From NCBI GenBank assembly GCA_030760725.1, contig JASWHV010000012.1:37913652-37977651 (forward strand): a stretch of DNA of 64,000 nt, given 5' to 3'. The notes beneath the pieces were generated by a model that worked only from the letters and a program-made list of their open reading frames with translations, made no database searches and was not told the origin of the DNA. Position 1 is the first letter of the stretch. Each line of letters opens with the position of its first letter. Origin of the DNA: Neostapfia colusana. Taxonomy: Eukaryota; Streptophyta; Magnoliopsida; Poales; Poaceae. Of this stretch, positions 9,191-21,437 are shown piece after piece. Both the position numbers and the translations under genes were made by a program.

Positions 9191-11677
9191 CTACATGAGA
9201 TAACATGTATATGTATTAATTTAAATGCATTTCAATTGAATTTAAACTTGTGACGACTATAAGTCTTACTAGACAGACCCAATGACTCTGAAATTTTTAC
9301 TGTGGTTTGGATATAACCTAAACAGAGACTTGGCCAAGTTTCATTTGCAGCAAAGCTCATTTGAGCTTTCCATAAATAATTATGTACTTGACCTTAATTA
9401 GAGCTCTTAGGGTGTTCTAGGGATTTTTATGGAGCAAGCCATGACTTTCTGAAAACTAGATTTTCATAGGGTTCTAATGGAGTTAGTTTCACTTAATTTG
9501 AAGGTTCCTAGCTAAAGATATAGCTAAACAATTTCAGAGAAATTCTGAAAATGTTTCTGGACATTTTACATTTTCTCTGGAACAGTTTTATTAATCACAC
9601 CATTAGGTGGATCAAATTAGCTCAAATGGATCTTAAATTTTTATGGTAGTTCAGGGATATTTTGATGAACATCCCAGCAAAATTTCAGAATTTTCCTCCA
9701 AAGTTTTCTCCAGTTAAAAGTCTAACCAATTTGAATTTTGAAGAATTAAATAAGGATTTTCATGAAGTGAAACTTGATTTGCTGTAAAGTACTCAGAGAG
9801 CTGAATCCAACAAGATCTGGTTCACTCGATTTGGAGTCTCCTAGCCAAAGTTATGTGGGTTTGAAGTTTGAACTAAATCTGAAAATCAGGAAAAAGCTTA
9901 AACCGCTGCGCGTGGGACCGGGGCTACGTGTCAACTTCTCAGCGGTCGACACACGAGGCTACGGAATCCTTCGCGCGCAGCCGCACCCGATCCGGTGCCA
10001 CAGCAGATCCCGGGGTTTAAATATTGGCCGCTGACACGTGGGACCGGGGGCTTCGTCTACCTCCGGCCTCCCACGCTCGGCCGCCGCCCCCCTCGCCGGA
10101 GTGCTCGCCGGAGGGCTTCTGCCGTGCGCCAAACTCCATGATTTTGGCCATCTCTGCCTAACTCCATCCGGGGAACACGATGCTGGGCTCAGCTCATCAT
10201 GAAAATCACCGGCACACGGCCGGCGACGAGTGGCAGCTTCGGAAGAACTTCGGTCGTGTCGGCCGGCCTTCCTAGCACCCCAAACAATCGAGTAAAGGGC
10301 TGGAGAGCATCAGTGGTCCCTAGGGAAGCTCAGCATGGGCTCGAAGCAGCTCGGGAGAGGTCCTAAGTAGGCTCTCACCGTGCGCCCGATGCTTCCCGCA
10401 TAAGCCGCCGTTGGCAAGCTCGGAAATACACCATGTACAGGGGTTCTCATGCTAGGTGTTGTGAAGCTAGCTTGTGCGCCACTAAGTCTAGATCGTGTAG
10501 GAACAGTTTGAGGATCTCTAAACAACTATGGAGTGAGAATCTGGCGGATCCGCACCCGAAGGTTGGTCTGCGCCGAATGAAAGGGGAAACTGAAATTCAT
10601 CACCGGGAGCCCGAGGACGCCTTAGCTGGGGCGTGAAATGCTCCCGTTTGGGCTGTCCACGGGAGCCCGAGGTGCGGCAAACTTAGGTCACCGAACAGAA
10701 CCTTCGGTAGGGACGAGATTATCCAAGTTCAGCTAATTTCCTACGGTGGGGAAGGAGAAGGAGAGTCCTTAGTACCGTTTTGCAGCTTGGAGGGAGTGGA
10801 GAGGCTGTGATCATGGGCTTTTCCGATCAACTGAGAGAGCGGCAGCGAGAGCTGTGTTTCTTGCGCGAGGGAGCAGATAAGCAACCGAATGCACCTCTCG
10901 CCGGCTCGGGCTCGGGGAAGAAGGAAGCGAGGTGGTTTGGTGGCCCGGGCGGTAAGCAGCTGCTGGCCTCGACGATGCTCGCCGTGGCGGCTGCTGGCTC
11001 ACGCGCAAATAACCGAGCTCGACTCCTCAGTCGGTTGATTTTGCTGCTGAGGCTGACCTGTGGGGCCCACCCGAGTTTTAACCTCTGAAATTAACTTTCC
11101 TCTACTGCTCCAAACAGTAATCCCTCTAATACCCTCTAGGATTTGAATTATCTACCACATGCCCATTTGAAATTGACAGAATTCAAATTGTGAAGTGTTT
11201 GACTAAATTTCAGCACCTATGCAGTTTGAAATTCAAATAAAGTTTGAATTTGCTAAACATAGCTCATGTCAAGGTCAACTCCAAATGGAGTGAAAATTGG
11301 TGTGTGAGCTCACAAAAATGTGCTGAGTAAGAACATGCCTCCCACTTTTGAATTCATGGGATGGAAATAGTTTGAATTTGAATTTGAGTTCAAACCACCC
11401 TCTTTCTAGTTATACCCAAAAGACTTCAAAAAGGTTTTGAATTTGGGTGAAATTTGGCATGGACATTTCTAGCAAGGTGGAGGAGGTTTTCATATGTCCA
11501 GCCCCTATATGATGCATGTGGGAAATGCCACTTTTGCATTTTGTGAGTTTATTCTCTAATGAGCATGTTGATGGTGTTTACTTGCTCTTCAAATGTATTC
11601 ATCAAGTTTCTTCAAATGAAGTGTGTGTGTGTGGTGATGAACACTTCGAATATGTGCCAAAAACTTAGGCCCTTACA

Positions 11678-11696
11678 TTCCTCCCCCTTAAAAGAA
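11678..11696 (-). promoter_or_regulatory. Polypurine tract of element C
   Basis: Plus-strand TTCCTCCCCCTTAAAAGAA gives, on the minus strand, a purine run ending directly at the LTR start. It is the standard primer for plus-strand synthesis in this family. Confidence 0.75.
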
Positions 11697-11745
11697 TCTT
11701 GTCCCGAGATTATAAGGTGAAAATGAGAGAGAGGACGGTGGAAAA

Positions 11746-12675
11746 TTACCGTATATGCGACGTGAAAAAAGTCGGGGTAGTTCGCGCGAAAAATCCTTCG
11801 CTCTCCCATGTTGCTTCGTCCATGGAGTGATTACTCCATAGAACTTTGTAGAACAACAATGTACGGTTGCGTGTGGTTCGGGCCTTTTCATCAATAATCT
11901 AAACCGGTTCCTCCCGATACGTGAGATCCGGTTTCAGTTCTTCTATATCCTCCAGCTGAATGGTAGTTGATAGATTGAGACACTTCCTCGGCTGGGAGAT
12001 GTGGAAGACGTCGTGCACACCGGAAAGTGCTTCTAGTAATTTCAGCCGGTATGCTACCGATCCACATCTCTCGGTAATCTGAAATGTGCCGATGAATCAG
12101 GGTGCTAATTTCCCCTCACCCCGAATCTGTTCACGCCCTTCATTGGAGACACACGTAGATATACGTGATCTCCGCATATTGTTTCTGTCGGGATTGAGCG
12201 GCTTTTAGGTTTGCTTGAATCAGCCGAACCTTTTCCTCCGCGTTGTTGACAAGATCAATCCCGAAGGTAACCCTTTCGCCAGACTCACACCAATTCAGTG
12301 GTGTGCGGCATTTTCTCCCGTATAGCACCTCGTAAGGCGCCATCTTGATGCTGGCTTGGTACCCAATGTTGTACGAGAACTCGGCCAACGGCAAGTGATC
12401 ATCCCAATTCTTACCGTGGTTGATAGCACACGCTCGTAGCATATCTTCTAAAATCTGATTTACCCGCTCGGTTTGCCCATCCGTCTGCGGGTGGTACGCT
12501 GAACTACGGATCAGCTTCATCCCCAATGCAGCGTGTAGCTGCTCCCAAAAATGGGACACAAATAAAGTGCCCCGATCCAATATGATAGTACGGGGTACGC
12601 ATACAAGCATAGGATCCGTGAGATGTACAATTCAGTGTACGTCTTGGCGTTGTAGTGGGTATTGACCGGGAGGAA
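11746..12675 (-). pseudogene. pol: Integrase second half and chromodomain-type end of element C
   Basis: Read on the minus strand it starts at the insertion break within the FLPVNT part of integrase, continues through DRGTLFVSHFWEQ (second catalytic Asp), YHPQTDGQTERVNQILED (catalytic Glu) and FGIDLVNN, and ends with NYPDFF and a stop at 11746-11748. Frame breaks lie around 12600 and in 11750-12140. The missing first half is at 39799 onward, beyond the 27.1 kb insert. The end resembles the chromodomain-type tail seen in A. Confidence 0.8.
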
Positions 12676-15428
12676 TGTAAAGGTCCCAAAATTGTGAATA
12701 CAAAGAAACATGAGTTTGCACAAATGTTGAAGTCATGTGTATGAAAAAGGGGCTTAGTTGAAACTTTTTCCTCATATGATAACATGTGTGAGGTTCTTCT
12801 AAACAAACTTAGGGTTGCTGCATGGATGGACCTCATGTGGATTAAAACCACAGAAATGAAGAGCTCAAGTGCAATGGAAGGGTTTAAAAATCAGTGATGA
12901 ACTAAATGTAGATTCAAACTTCAAGTGAGGGGAAGACACAATGGAAATTCAAAACTGTTGTGTCCAAACTATTGTTTGCAGCAGCTAACACAAGAATCAA
13001 GTGGCATATTTGGATTCCTTAGGTCCAAATTAGTGGGGAGGCAAAGTTTCATTAATTCTTGAAAAGGTTTGCTACCCATTTTTACAAATGGAGTTAAATG
13101 TGCAAGGAATTCAAATAACCATTTGAATTTGGATGGAATTTGTCCAAACTATTCAGAAGAGCTCAGTTGCCAACTTTCAAATAAATTGGAGTTGAATATG
13201 TGTCAAACTATGGAGATCTTTTTGCAGGGAAATTGAGTGGGGCCCACCTGTCATGGGGATGAATAGACTTAACACTTAAGTTTTTCTCTCTGTTCCTCAC
13301 TCCACCGAGGCCCTGCCTCCGGGCGACACCGAGCGACGGCCCCCTTCGCCCAAGGTTCCACCTCCTGCTCCCATTTCGCGCTGGCCTGATCTTCACCTCG
13401 GAACCGACTGCAGCACGTTGCCGTCTTCATTTTGATCGCGCGCTGGCTGTTCTTCTCACGCGCGAACAGCAACCGGTGCTCACCGCCGCACTCTTTTCTC
13501 CCCGATCGCCAGCCCCAACCAAGCCTCGGTTGTGCGTGCCGGCAGTACAGAAAAGCAGCGCCTGCGCCTGCTCTACCACGCCAGTCCCACAACGCCAAAG
13601 TTCCTAGCCTGTGGCGCGCGCAATTCGGCAACTGGCGCCAAGAAACCGAGCTCACCGGCGGAAGCCGACTTGGGTCACCGTGGACAGAGAGCTACGGCTC
13701 ACCTCACAATCCTGCTTCAACATGAAAAAGGTGCGCTATGATCCCTAGTTCGTGTAGCTGCAAACCGTGTAGCGTTTGATCGACCGAGCTCAGAGAATTT
13801 CCAAAGTTTCCGAAGAACGGTGCTTGGGGTTAGGGGTCGGTCTAACCCAAAATTCTAGCGGCACAGTCCACCCAAGCTCGGTCGAGCTTGCACGCAGTCC
13901 CTATACCTCGCAGCGGTCCTCCTCGAAGAAGAACCGAGCGAAAAGACCTAGGATCGACCGAGTTATAGCTGTTTGTCGTGCCGCCCTGCAGAAATCGCCT
14001 CGGGTTGCCGTGGAGCTCTATGCTGCCGGCCTTTTCACGAGGTTTGGCGCCCATTTCCAACACCCTCAAGCTCCCACGGTACTCTCCGAGCCTTTCCCGA
14101 CCCTTTTGATGCCGTGTAGGCGACTTCCGAGTTCACCGGAACCCTAAAGGTTGCTGACCCCAGTGCGCAAGGTTTTCCGGCGATCTATGGCCGCTGGCGA
14201 GCCTCCCAACGTGTTCAGCAGGTCAGAATATGGAGGGGCAGCGAGCAGGGGTCCGGGAGATGGCCGGTAAGGTCGTTCCGGCGACGCTCGTTGGAGGGCG
14301 CCGCCGCGGGTTCTGTTCGGCCGGAGGTAGAAGACGACCCGGCGGGTCCCACCTGTCAGCGACCGGAAGTCGAAGTTATGATCGGCTGTGGCGCTGGGAT
14401 CGCTTGTGGCCGCACGGGAAATACTCAGTAGCCCCGTGTGGCTTGCCCCGACGCGTGACACCTGTCCCCCGGACCCACTGCCAGCATTTGAACATTTTGG
14501 AGAATTTCAGTTTTCAGTTCAAACTTTGAATAGCTACAACTTTGGGTAGGAGAGTCCAAAAATTGTGAAACGAATTTTGTTGGATTCCTCTGATAGAGTA
14601 CTATCCACATGTAGAACCCAATTTGTATTAAGCCCTTTATTTAATTCTGTAAAATTCTTTAAAGCTTTTTAGCAAAAGAATTTTAGAGGGAGTTTGGTTA
14701 ATCCAAAAATCCTCAAATTTTGCAAAAATAGTCTTTAGGGTATTAGTGAACCCCTATAAAAGTTTCAGCTCAATTTTAGTTGATTTGATCAGGTAAATTT
14801 AGATTTGAAAATGCTGTATTCAAATAATACAGAAACATTTTCAGAGAATTTCCAAAACTTGGAAATTCAGTTCTGGGCAGATCTTAGCTCCGAAAATGCT
14901 AGGAAAATTCATGCAAACTCTATGAGCTATAATTGAAATTGTGGTTCACAAATTTTGGCATGAACATGGGTGGGATGTCAGAATTAATTCTTCTTTGCTT
15001 AACTGCTTAGAAAATTATTCTGAACAAACCACTCAATGAAAAGTGCTAATTTTTGGTCCAGAGGACTTTCTTGTGACAAGGAACTCACATGAAAATTCTC
15101 AGCTCCATTGGAGCCCTGGATCACCCCTGTGCTTTTTAACCTCTTTAGGTGATCAATATAGAAGAGGGGGAAAACCACTTAGCATTTAATCAGGTGTTTA
15201 GATCCAAACCTAAACCACTAGCTCCAGTGTCATTTTAAATTCTTAAACAGAGTTCCAGTTTTTGAAAACTTGTTATTAGGACTTGTAGCAAAGTCTTTAC
15301 AATTAAACAATATGCATATTCATCACGTGTAGTATCTACGTGGAGGACTTGGAGTCATCGGGGTAGAAATCAAGGAAGGAGGAAAGCAGTTGATCAAGCC
15401 TCAAGTGATCTTCACTAACTGAGTTATA
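12676..15428 (+). repeat. LTR B1 (5' portion only)
   Basis: Starts TGTAAAGGTCCCAAAATTG and matches LTR B2 (17329) and, inverted, LTR B3 (39798). About the first 2.75 kb of the 4.3 kb LTR is present. It stops within GAGTTATA and is joined directly to RNase H coding sequence, so the rest of U5, the primer site, gag, protease and RT are missing. GC-rich part 13300-14470, AT-rich part after. Open frames inside are repeated in B2 and B3 with the LTR and are not separately supported as genes. Confidence 0.8.
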
Positions 15429-17261
15429 TTAATGCAAGATAGACGTGTGATCGCGTATGGGTCTTGACAACTCCGCAACCACGAGCAGCACTACCCCACT
15501 CATGACCTAGAACTCGCTGCAGTGGTGCTTGCGTTGAAGATGTGGAGGCACTACTTACTTGGAAATTTAGTGCACCTATACACCGACCACAAGAGCCTCA
15601 AATATATATTCACTCAGAAGGATATCAATATGAGGCAGCGGAGATGGTTGGAACTAATCAAAGATTATGAGCTCGAGATCCATTACCATCCGGGCAAAGC
15701 TAACGTGATGGCTGATGCACTCAGTCGTAAGTCCCACGTTAATAACTTGGCAGTTGTTCCTGAGGAGGAGGAAGAACCAAGCTTGCGAGTAATTCCGTAT
15801 GGAGCGTTGTATAATCTTGCTCTTGTGCCTACCATTAGAGGGGAGATTGTACAAGCCCAGAAGAGAGATAGAGGGATGCGGAATATACGAGCAAGGATTA
15901 AAGAGGATAAGATGAAATGTTTCCGGAAAGATGATCAAGGCGTGTTATGGTTTAACGACCGTATCGTGGTACCCCGGAACCTGAAGTTAAGGAAGAAGAT
16001 CTTGGACAAAGCTCATATGTCCAAGTACTCGATACATCCAGGAAGTAATAAGATGTATCAAGATCTTAAAACAAAATTTTGGTGGACTCGGATGAAGCGA
16101 GAAATTGCCAAATATGTATCCGAGTGTGATACATGTCGGCGAGTCAAAGCTAATCATATTAAGAAAGCAGGAATGCTCCAACCGTTAAGTATTCCGGCAT
16201 GGAAGTGGGAGGACATCAGCATGGACTTTATTGTCAGACTGCCTCTTACGTCCAGAAAGCATGACTCCATTTGGGTGATTGTTGATCGCTTAACCAAATC
16301 AGCCCACTTCATCCCAGTGAATACGGGATTCCATACTAAACAATATGCAGAGTTGTATCTCTCTAGAATTGTATGCTTGCATGGAGTTCCCAAGACCATC
16401 ATATCAGACCGAGGTTCAATATTTGTTGCTCGTTTCTGGGAGCAACTACATGAATCTCTGGGAACAAAGTTAATCAGAAGCTCAGCATACCACCCTCAGA
16501 CGGACGGTCAAACGGAGAGGGTGAACCAGATTTTGGAAGATATGCTGAGGGCATGTGCCATAGATCATGGAAAGAACTGGGATAACCATTTGCCATTAGC
16601 AGAGTTCTCTTACAACAATGGATACCAATCCAGTATTAAAATGGCACCATACGAAGCACTTTATGGCAGGAAGTGCCGCACACCACTCAATTGGTGTGAA
16701 TTGGGCGAGAGAGTGATTTTCGGCATTGATCTTGTAAAAGATGCCGAAGAGCGGGTCCAGCTGATTCAAGAGAACCTCAGGGCCACTCAATCTCGCCAGA
16801 AGAGCTATGCGGACCAGCGACGTCGACACTTGTGTTTTGAAGTCGGAGATCACGTCTATCTCCGAGTATCACCGATGAAGGGAATTCATCGATTTGGGGT
16901 CAAGGGAAAGCTAGCGCCTCGCTTTGTGGGTCCGTTCCTTATTACAGAACGGTGTGGGCCGGTAGCCTACCGTTTGGAGCTCCCGCCATCCTTATCGGGT
17001 ATCCACGACATCTTCCATATCTCGCACTTGAGAAAGTGTTTGAAGAAGCCGACGGACATCCTTTCGGAAGACATGGAAATATTGCAACCGGACCTCACCT
17101 ACACCGAGAAGCCCATCAAGATTATCGACGAAAAGAGCCGGATCACTCGAAATCGGGCTTTGAAATTTTACAAAGTCCTGTGGAGTAATCACACACCGGA
17201 AGAAGCGACTTGGGAAAGTGAAGATTACCTCCACAAGAACTATCCGGAACTTTTGTCGTAG
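15429..17261 (+). pseudogene. pol: RNase H end, integrase and chromodomain fragment of element B
   Basis: The sequence opens in RNase H (MQDRRVIAYGS) with a TGA at 15465-15467 where CGA is expected, then stays open for more than 570 codons to 17261. Visible parts: YTDHKSLKYIF (RNase H), NVMADALSRK, the integrase zinc-binding region with IHPGSNKMYQDL and CDTCRRV, catalytic MDFIV, ISDRGSIF and TDGQTERVNQ, and a C-terminal chromodomain-type FYKVLWSNHTPEEATWE. Integrase looks complete, but without RT and gag the element cannot move by itself. Compared with A, everything upstream of RNase H is missing. Confidence 0.85.
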
Positions 17262-17311
17262 TTGTTGTAATTACCTTCCGCCTCATCTTTCTTTTGTAAT
17301 TTCGGGACGAG

Positions 17312-17328
17312 ATTCTTTTAAGGGGGAT
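17312..17328 (+). promoter_or_regulatory. Polypurine tract of element B
   Basis: ATTCTTTTAAGGGGGAT directly precedes the LTR start TGTAAAGG at 17329. The spacing matches the tracts of A, C, D and E, though the final bases differ from the GGAGGAA ending in A. Confidence 0.7.
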
Positions 17329-20079
17329 TGTAAAGGTCCCAAAATTGTGAATACAAAGAAACATGAGTTTGCACAAATGTTGAAGTCATGTGTATGAAAA
17401 AGGGGCTTAGTTGAAACTTTTTCCTCATATGATAACATGTGTGAGGTTCTTCTAAACAAACTTAGGGTTGCCGCATGGATGGACCTCATGTGGATTAAAA
17501 CCACAGAAATGAAGATCTCAAGTGCAATGGAAGGGTTTAAAAATCAGTGATGAACTAAATGTAGATTCAAACTTCAAGTGAGGGGAAGACACAATGGAAA
17601 TTCAAAACTGTTGTGTCCAAACTACTGTTTGCAGCAGCTAACACAAGAATCAAGTGGCATATTTGGATTCCTTAGGTCCAAATTAGTGGGGAGGCAAAGT
17701 TTCATTAATTCTTGAAAAGGTTTGCTACCCATTTTTACAAATGGAGTTAAATGTGCAAGGAATTCAAATAACCATTTGAATTTGGATGGAATTTGTCCAA
17801 ACTATTCAGAAGAGCTCAGTTGCCAGCTTTCAAATAAATTGGAGTTGAATATGTGTCAAACCATGGAGATCTTTTGGCAGGGAAATTGTGTGGGGCCCAC
17901 CTGTCATGGGGATGAATAGACTTACACTTAAGTTTTTCTCTCTGTTCCTCACTCCACCAAGGCCCTGCCTCCGGGCGACACCGAGCGACCGCCCCCTTCG
18001 CCCAAGGTTCCACCTCGTGCTCCCATTTCGCGCTGGCCTGATCTTCACCTCGGAACCGACTGCAGCACGTTGCCGTCTTCATTTTTGATCGCGCGCTGGC
18101 TGTTCTTCTCACGCGCGAACAGAAACCGGTGCTCACCGCCGCACTCTTTTCTCCCCGATCGCCAGCCCCAACCAAGCCTCAGTTGTGCGCGCCGGCAGTA
18201 CAGAAAAGCAGCGCCTGCGCCTGCTCTACCACGCCAGTCCCACAACACCGAAGTTCCTAGCCTGTGGCGCGCCCAATTCGGCAACTGGCGCCAAGAAACC
18301 GAGCTCACCAGCGGAAGCCGACTCGGGTCACCGTGGACAGAGAGTTACGGCTCTCCTCACAATCCCGCTTCAACACGAAAAAGGTGCGCTATGATCCCTA
18401 GTTCGTGTAGCTGCAAACCGTGTAGCGTTTGATCGACCGAGCTCAGAGAATTTCCAAAATTCCTGAAGAACGGTGCTTGGGGTTAGGGGTCGGTCTAACC
18501 CAGAATTCTAGCGGCACAGTCCACCCAAGCTCGGGCGAGCTTGCACGCAGTCCCTATACCTCGCACCGGTCCTCCTCGAAGAAGAACCGAGCGAAAAGAC
18601 CTAGGATCGACCGAGTTATAGCTGTTTGTCGTGCCGCCCTGCAGAAATCGCCTCGGGTTGCCGTGGAGCTCTATGCTGCCGGCCTTTTCACGAGGTTTGG
18701 CGCCCATTTCCAACACCCTCAAGCTCCCACGGTACTATCCGAGCCTTTCCCGACCCTTTTGATGCCGTGTAGGCGACTTCGAGTTCACCGGAACCCTAAA
18801 GGTTGCTGACCCCGGTGCGCAAGGTTTTCCGGCGATCTATGGCCGCCGGCGAGCCTCCCAACGTGTTCAGCAGGTCAGAATATGGAGGGGCGGCGAGCAG
18901 GGGTCCGGGAGGTGGCCGGTAAGGTCGTTCCGGCGACGCTCGTCGGAGGGCGCCGCCGCGGGTTCTGTTCGGCCGGAGGTAGAAGACGACCCGGCGGGTC
19001 CCGCCTGTCAGCGACCGGGAGTCGAAGTTCTGATCGGCTGTGGCGCTGGGATCGCTTGTGGCCGCGCGGGAAATACTCAGTAGCCCCGTGTGGCTTGCCC
19101 CGACGCGTGACACCTGTCCCCTGGACCCACTGCCAGCATTTGAACATTTTGGAGAATTTCAGTTTTCAGTTCAAACTTTGAATAGCTACAACTTTGGGTA
19201 CGAGAGTACAAAAATTGTGAAACAAATTTTGTTGGATTCCTCTGATAGAGTACTATCCACATGTAGAACCCAATTTTTATGAAACCCTTTACTTAATTAT
19301 GTAAAATCCTTTAAATCTTTTTAGCAAAAGAATTTTAGAGGAAGATTGGTTAATCCAAAAATCCTCAAATTTTGCCAGAATAGTCTTTAGGGTATTAGTG
19401 AACCTCTATAAAATTTTCAGCTCAATTTGAGTTGATTTGATCATGGAAATTTAGATTTGAAGATGCTGTATTCAAATAATACAGAAACATTTTCAGAGAA
19501 TTTCCAAAACTTGGAAATTCAGTTCTGGGCAGATCTTAGCTCCAAAAATGCTAGGAAAATTCATGCAAACTCTATGAGCTATAATTGAAATTGTGGTTCA
19601 CAAATTTTTGCATGAACATGGGTGGGATCTCAGAATTAATTCTTCTTTAATTAATTGCTTAGAAAATTATTCTGAACAAACCACTCAATGAAAAGTGCTA
19701 ATTTTTGGTCCAGAGGACTTCCTTGTGACAAGGAACTCACAAGAAAATTCTCAGCTCCATTGGAGCCCTGGATCACCCCTGTGCTTTTTAACCTCTTTAG
19801 GTGATCAATATAGAAGAGGGGGAAACCACTTAGCATTTAATCAGGTGTTTAGATCCAAACCTAAACCACTAGCACCAGTGTCATTTTAAATTCTTAAACA
19901 GAGTTCCAGTTTTTGAAAACTTGTTATTAGGACTTGTAGCAAAGTCTTTACAATTAAACAATATGCATATTCATCACGTGTAGTATCTACGTGGAGGACT
20001 TGGAGTCATCGGGGTAGAAATCAAGGAAGGAGGAAAGCAGTTGATCAAGCCTCAAGTGATCTTCACTGAGTTATAGTAT
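17329..20079 (+). repeat. LTR B2 (5' portion only)
   Basis: Nearly identical to B1 over about 2.75 kb and ends at almost the same LTR position (CTTCACTGAGTTATAG). The U3 end of element A follows immediately. The missing part of this LTR is not found on the other side of A, so this is not a simple insertion of A into B2. Confidence 0.8.
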
Positions 20080-21421
20080 TGTAAGGGCCTCAGTTTTTGA
20101 CACACAATTGAAGTGTTTATCACCACACCACACACCTCATTTTAGGAAAGTTGATGAACACAAATGAAGAGCAAGTAACCACCATCAACATGCTCATTAG
20201 AGAACAAACTCACATATTGCAAAAGGGGTATTTCCCACATGTGATATAGAGGGGCTAGACATATGAAAACTCCTACACATTGCTAAGGATGTCCATGCCA
20301 AGTTTCATCCAAATTCGAAACCTTTTTAAGGTCATTTTGGGTATAACTAGAAAGAGGGCAGTTTGAAACCACATTCAAATTCAAACTGTTTTTATCCCAT
20401 GAATTCAAAATTGGGAGGCATATTCTTGTTCAGCATATTTTTGTGAGCTCACAAACCAATTTTCACTCCATTTGGAGTTGACCTTGACATGAGCTAAGTG
20501 GGACAAATTCAAACTTTATTTGAATTCAAAAACTGAACTTGTGCTGAAATTCATTCAAACCAAACCCAATTTGAACTTTGATCAATTCAAATGGCTCATG
20601 GGTGAATAATTTGAATCACCATGGGTATTTTGGGGCTCACTGTTTACAACAGTGATTAGGAGTGAATTTCAGAGGTTAAAACCCCGGGTGGGTCCCACAT
20701 GTCAGCCACAGAGAAGAATCAACCGACTGAGACTTTCTCACTCGGGTCGCCGAGCCGCCGCTGTGATCGCCACCGAGGGGAGCCGCCGTGCCAGCAGCTG
20801 CTTGCCCACGTGCGGACGTGAGGCGGTGCAGAGCCTTCTTAAGACGTTTCTCCCCCTCCTCGGCCGAAGCATCGCCCGGTTCTTCCCCCGCAAGAACTCA
20901 GCGCCGGCCGAAACTTTCCGCAGCTCGGAATTGATCGGAGAGCGTCGATCACAGCTTCCTCCGTCCCCTCCAGAGCCCCGGCAAGGTACTAGAGACCTTC
21001 CTCCATCTTCCCCGCTGCTAGAATTCAGTTGAAACCGATTGATATCGGTTGTCCCGAAAGATCAATACGGCGACTTAGAACCGCCGCACCTTGGGCTCCC
21101 GTGGACAGCCCAACCAGGGCGTTGTCACGCCCGAGCCAAGGCACCGTTGGACGCGCTGGTGACCGGTGCTGCTCACCCCCGAGCCACAGCTCGAGTGGTT
21201 GCTCACCGGCGGCGAATTTCCAATTTTCCCCTTTCTGTGTGCAGCACGACCTTCGGGTGCGATTCCGTCGAATTCGTGCTCTAGAAAGGATTAGAGGACC
21301 GCAATCCGCTCTCACACAAACTAGACACGGTAACGCACAAGTTTCCTTCACAACCCTTGGCCGGAGAACCTCTGTACCCGGCGTATTTCGAGGTGTACCA
21401 ACGGCGGAACAAACGGGAGGC

Positions 21422-21437
21422 ATCGGGCGCACGGTGA
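21422..21437 (+). other. Donor-like 16-mer shared by LTR families
   Basis: ATCGGGCGCACGGTGA occurs identically at 32801-32816 (A 3' LTR), minus strand 10375-10390 (C) and minus strand 45219-45234 (D 3' LTR). It occurs with one CG to CA type change on the minus strand at 55636-55651 (D 5' LTR). Within it ACG|GTGA looks like a 5' splice site. Function is inference. Confidence 0.45.

Larger units (their letters stand above)
7696..11677 (-). repeat. 3' LTR of element C
   Basis: On the plus strand it runs from TGACACGACCCC to CCCTTACA, so in minus sense it starts TGTAAGGGCC and ends GTGTCA. It is homologous over its length to the two LTRs of element A, though clearly more diverged. It contains the two exon-like blocks (9110-9190 and 7924-8012), the conserved hairpin (8205-8249) and the donor-like 16-mer (10375-10390) described separately. 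The remaining open frames on either strand inside it are not conserved among LTR copies. Confidence 0.85.

Noticed and set aside
10780..11088. Open frames in GC-rich LTR parts (also 13269-13655, 18045-18432, 38328-39206, 45566-45943, 55983-56360) as host gene exons
   Set aside because: They recur in every copy of the same LTR family, lie in several frames on both strands and match the GC-rich LTR block, so they are not host exons.
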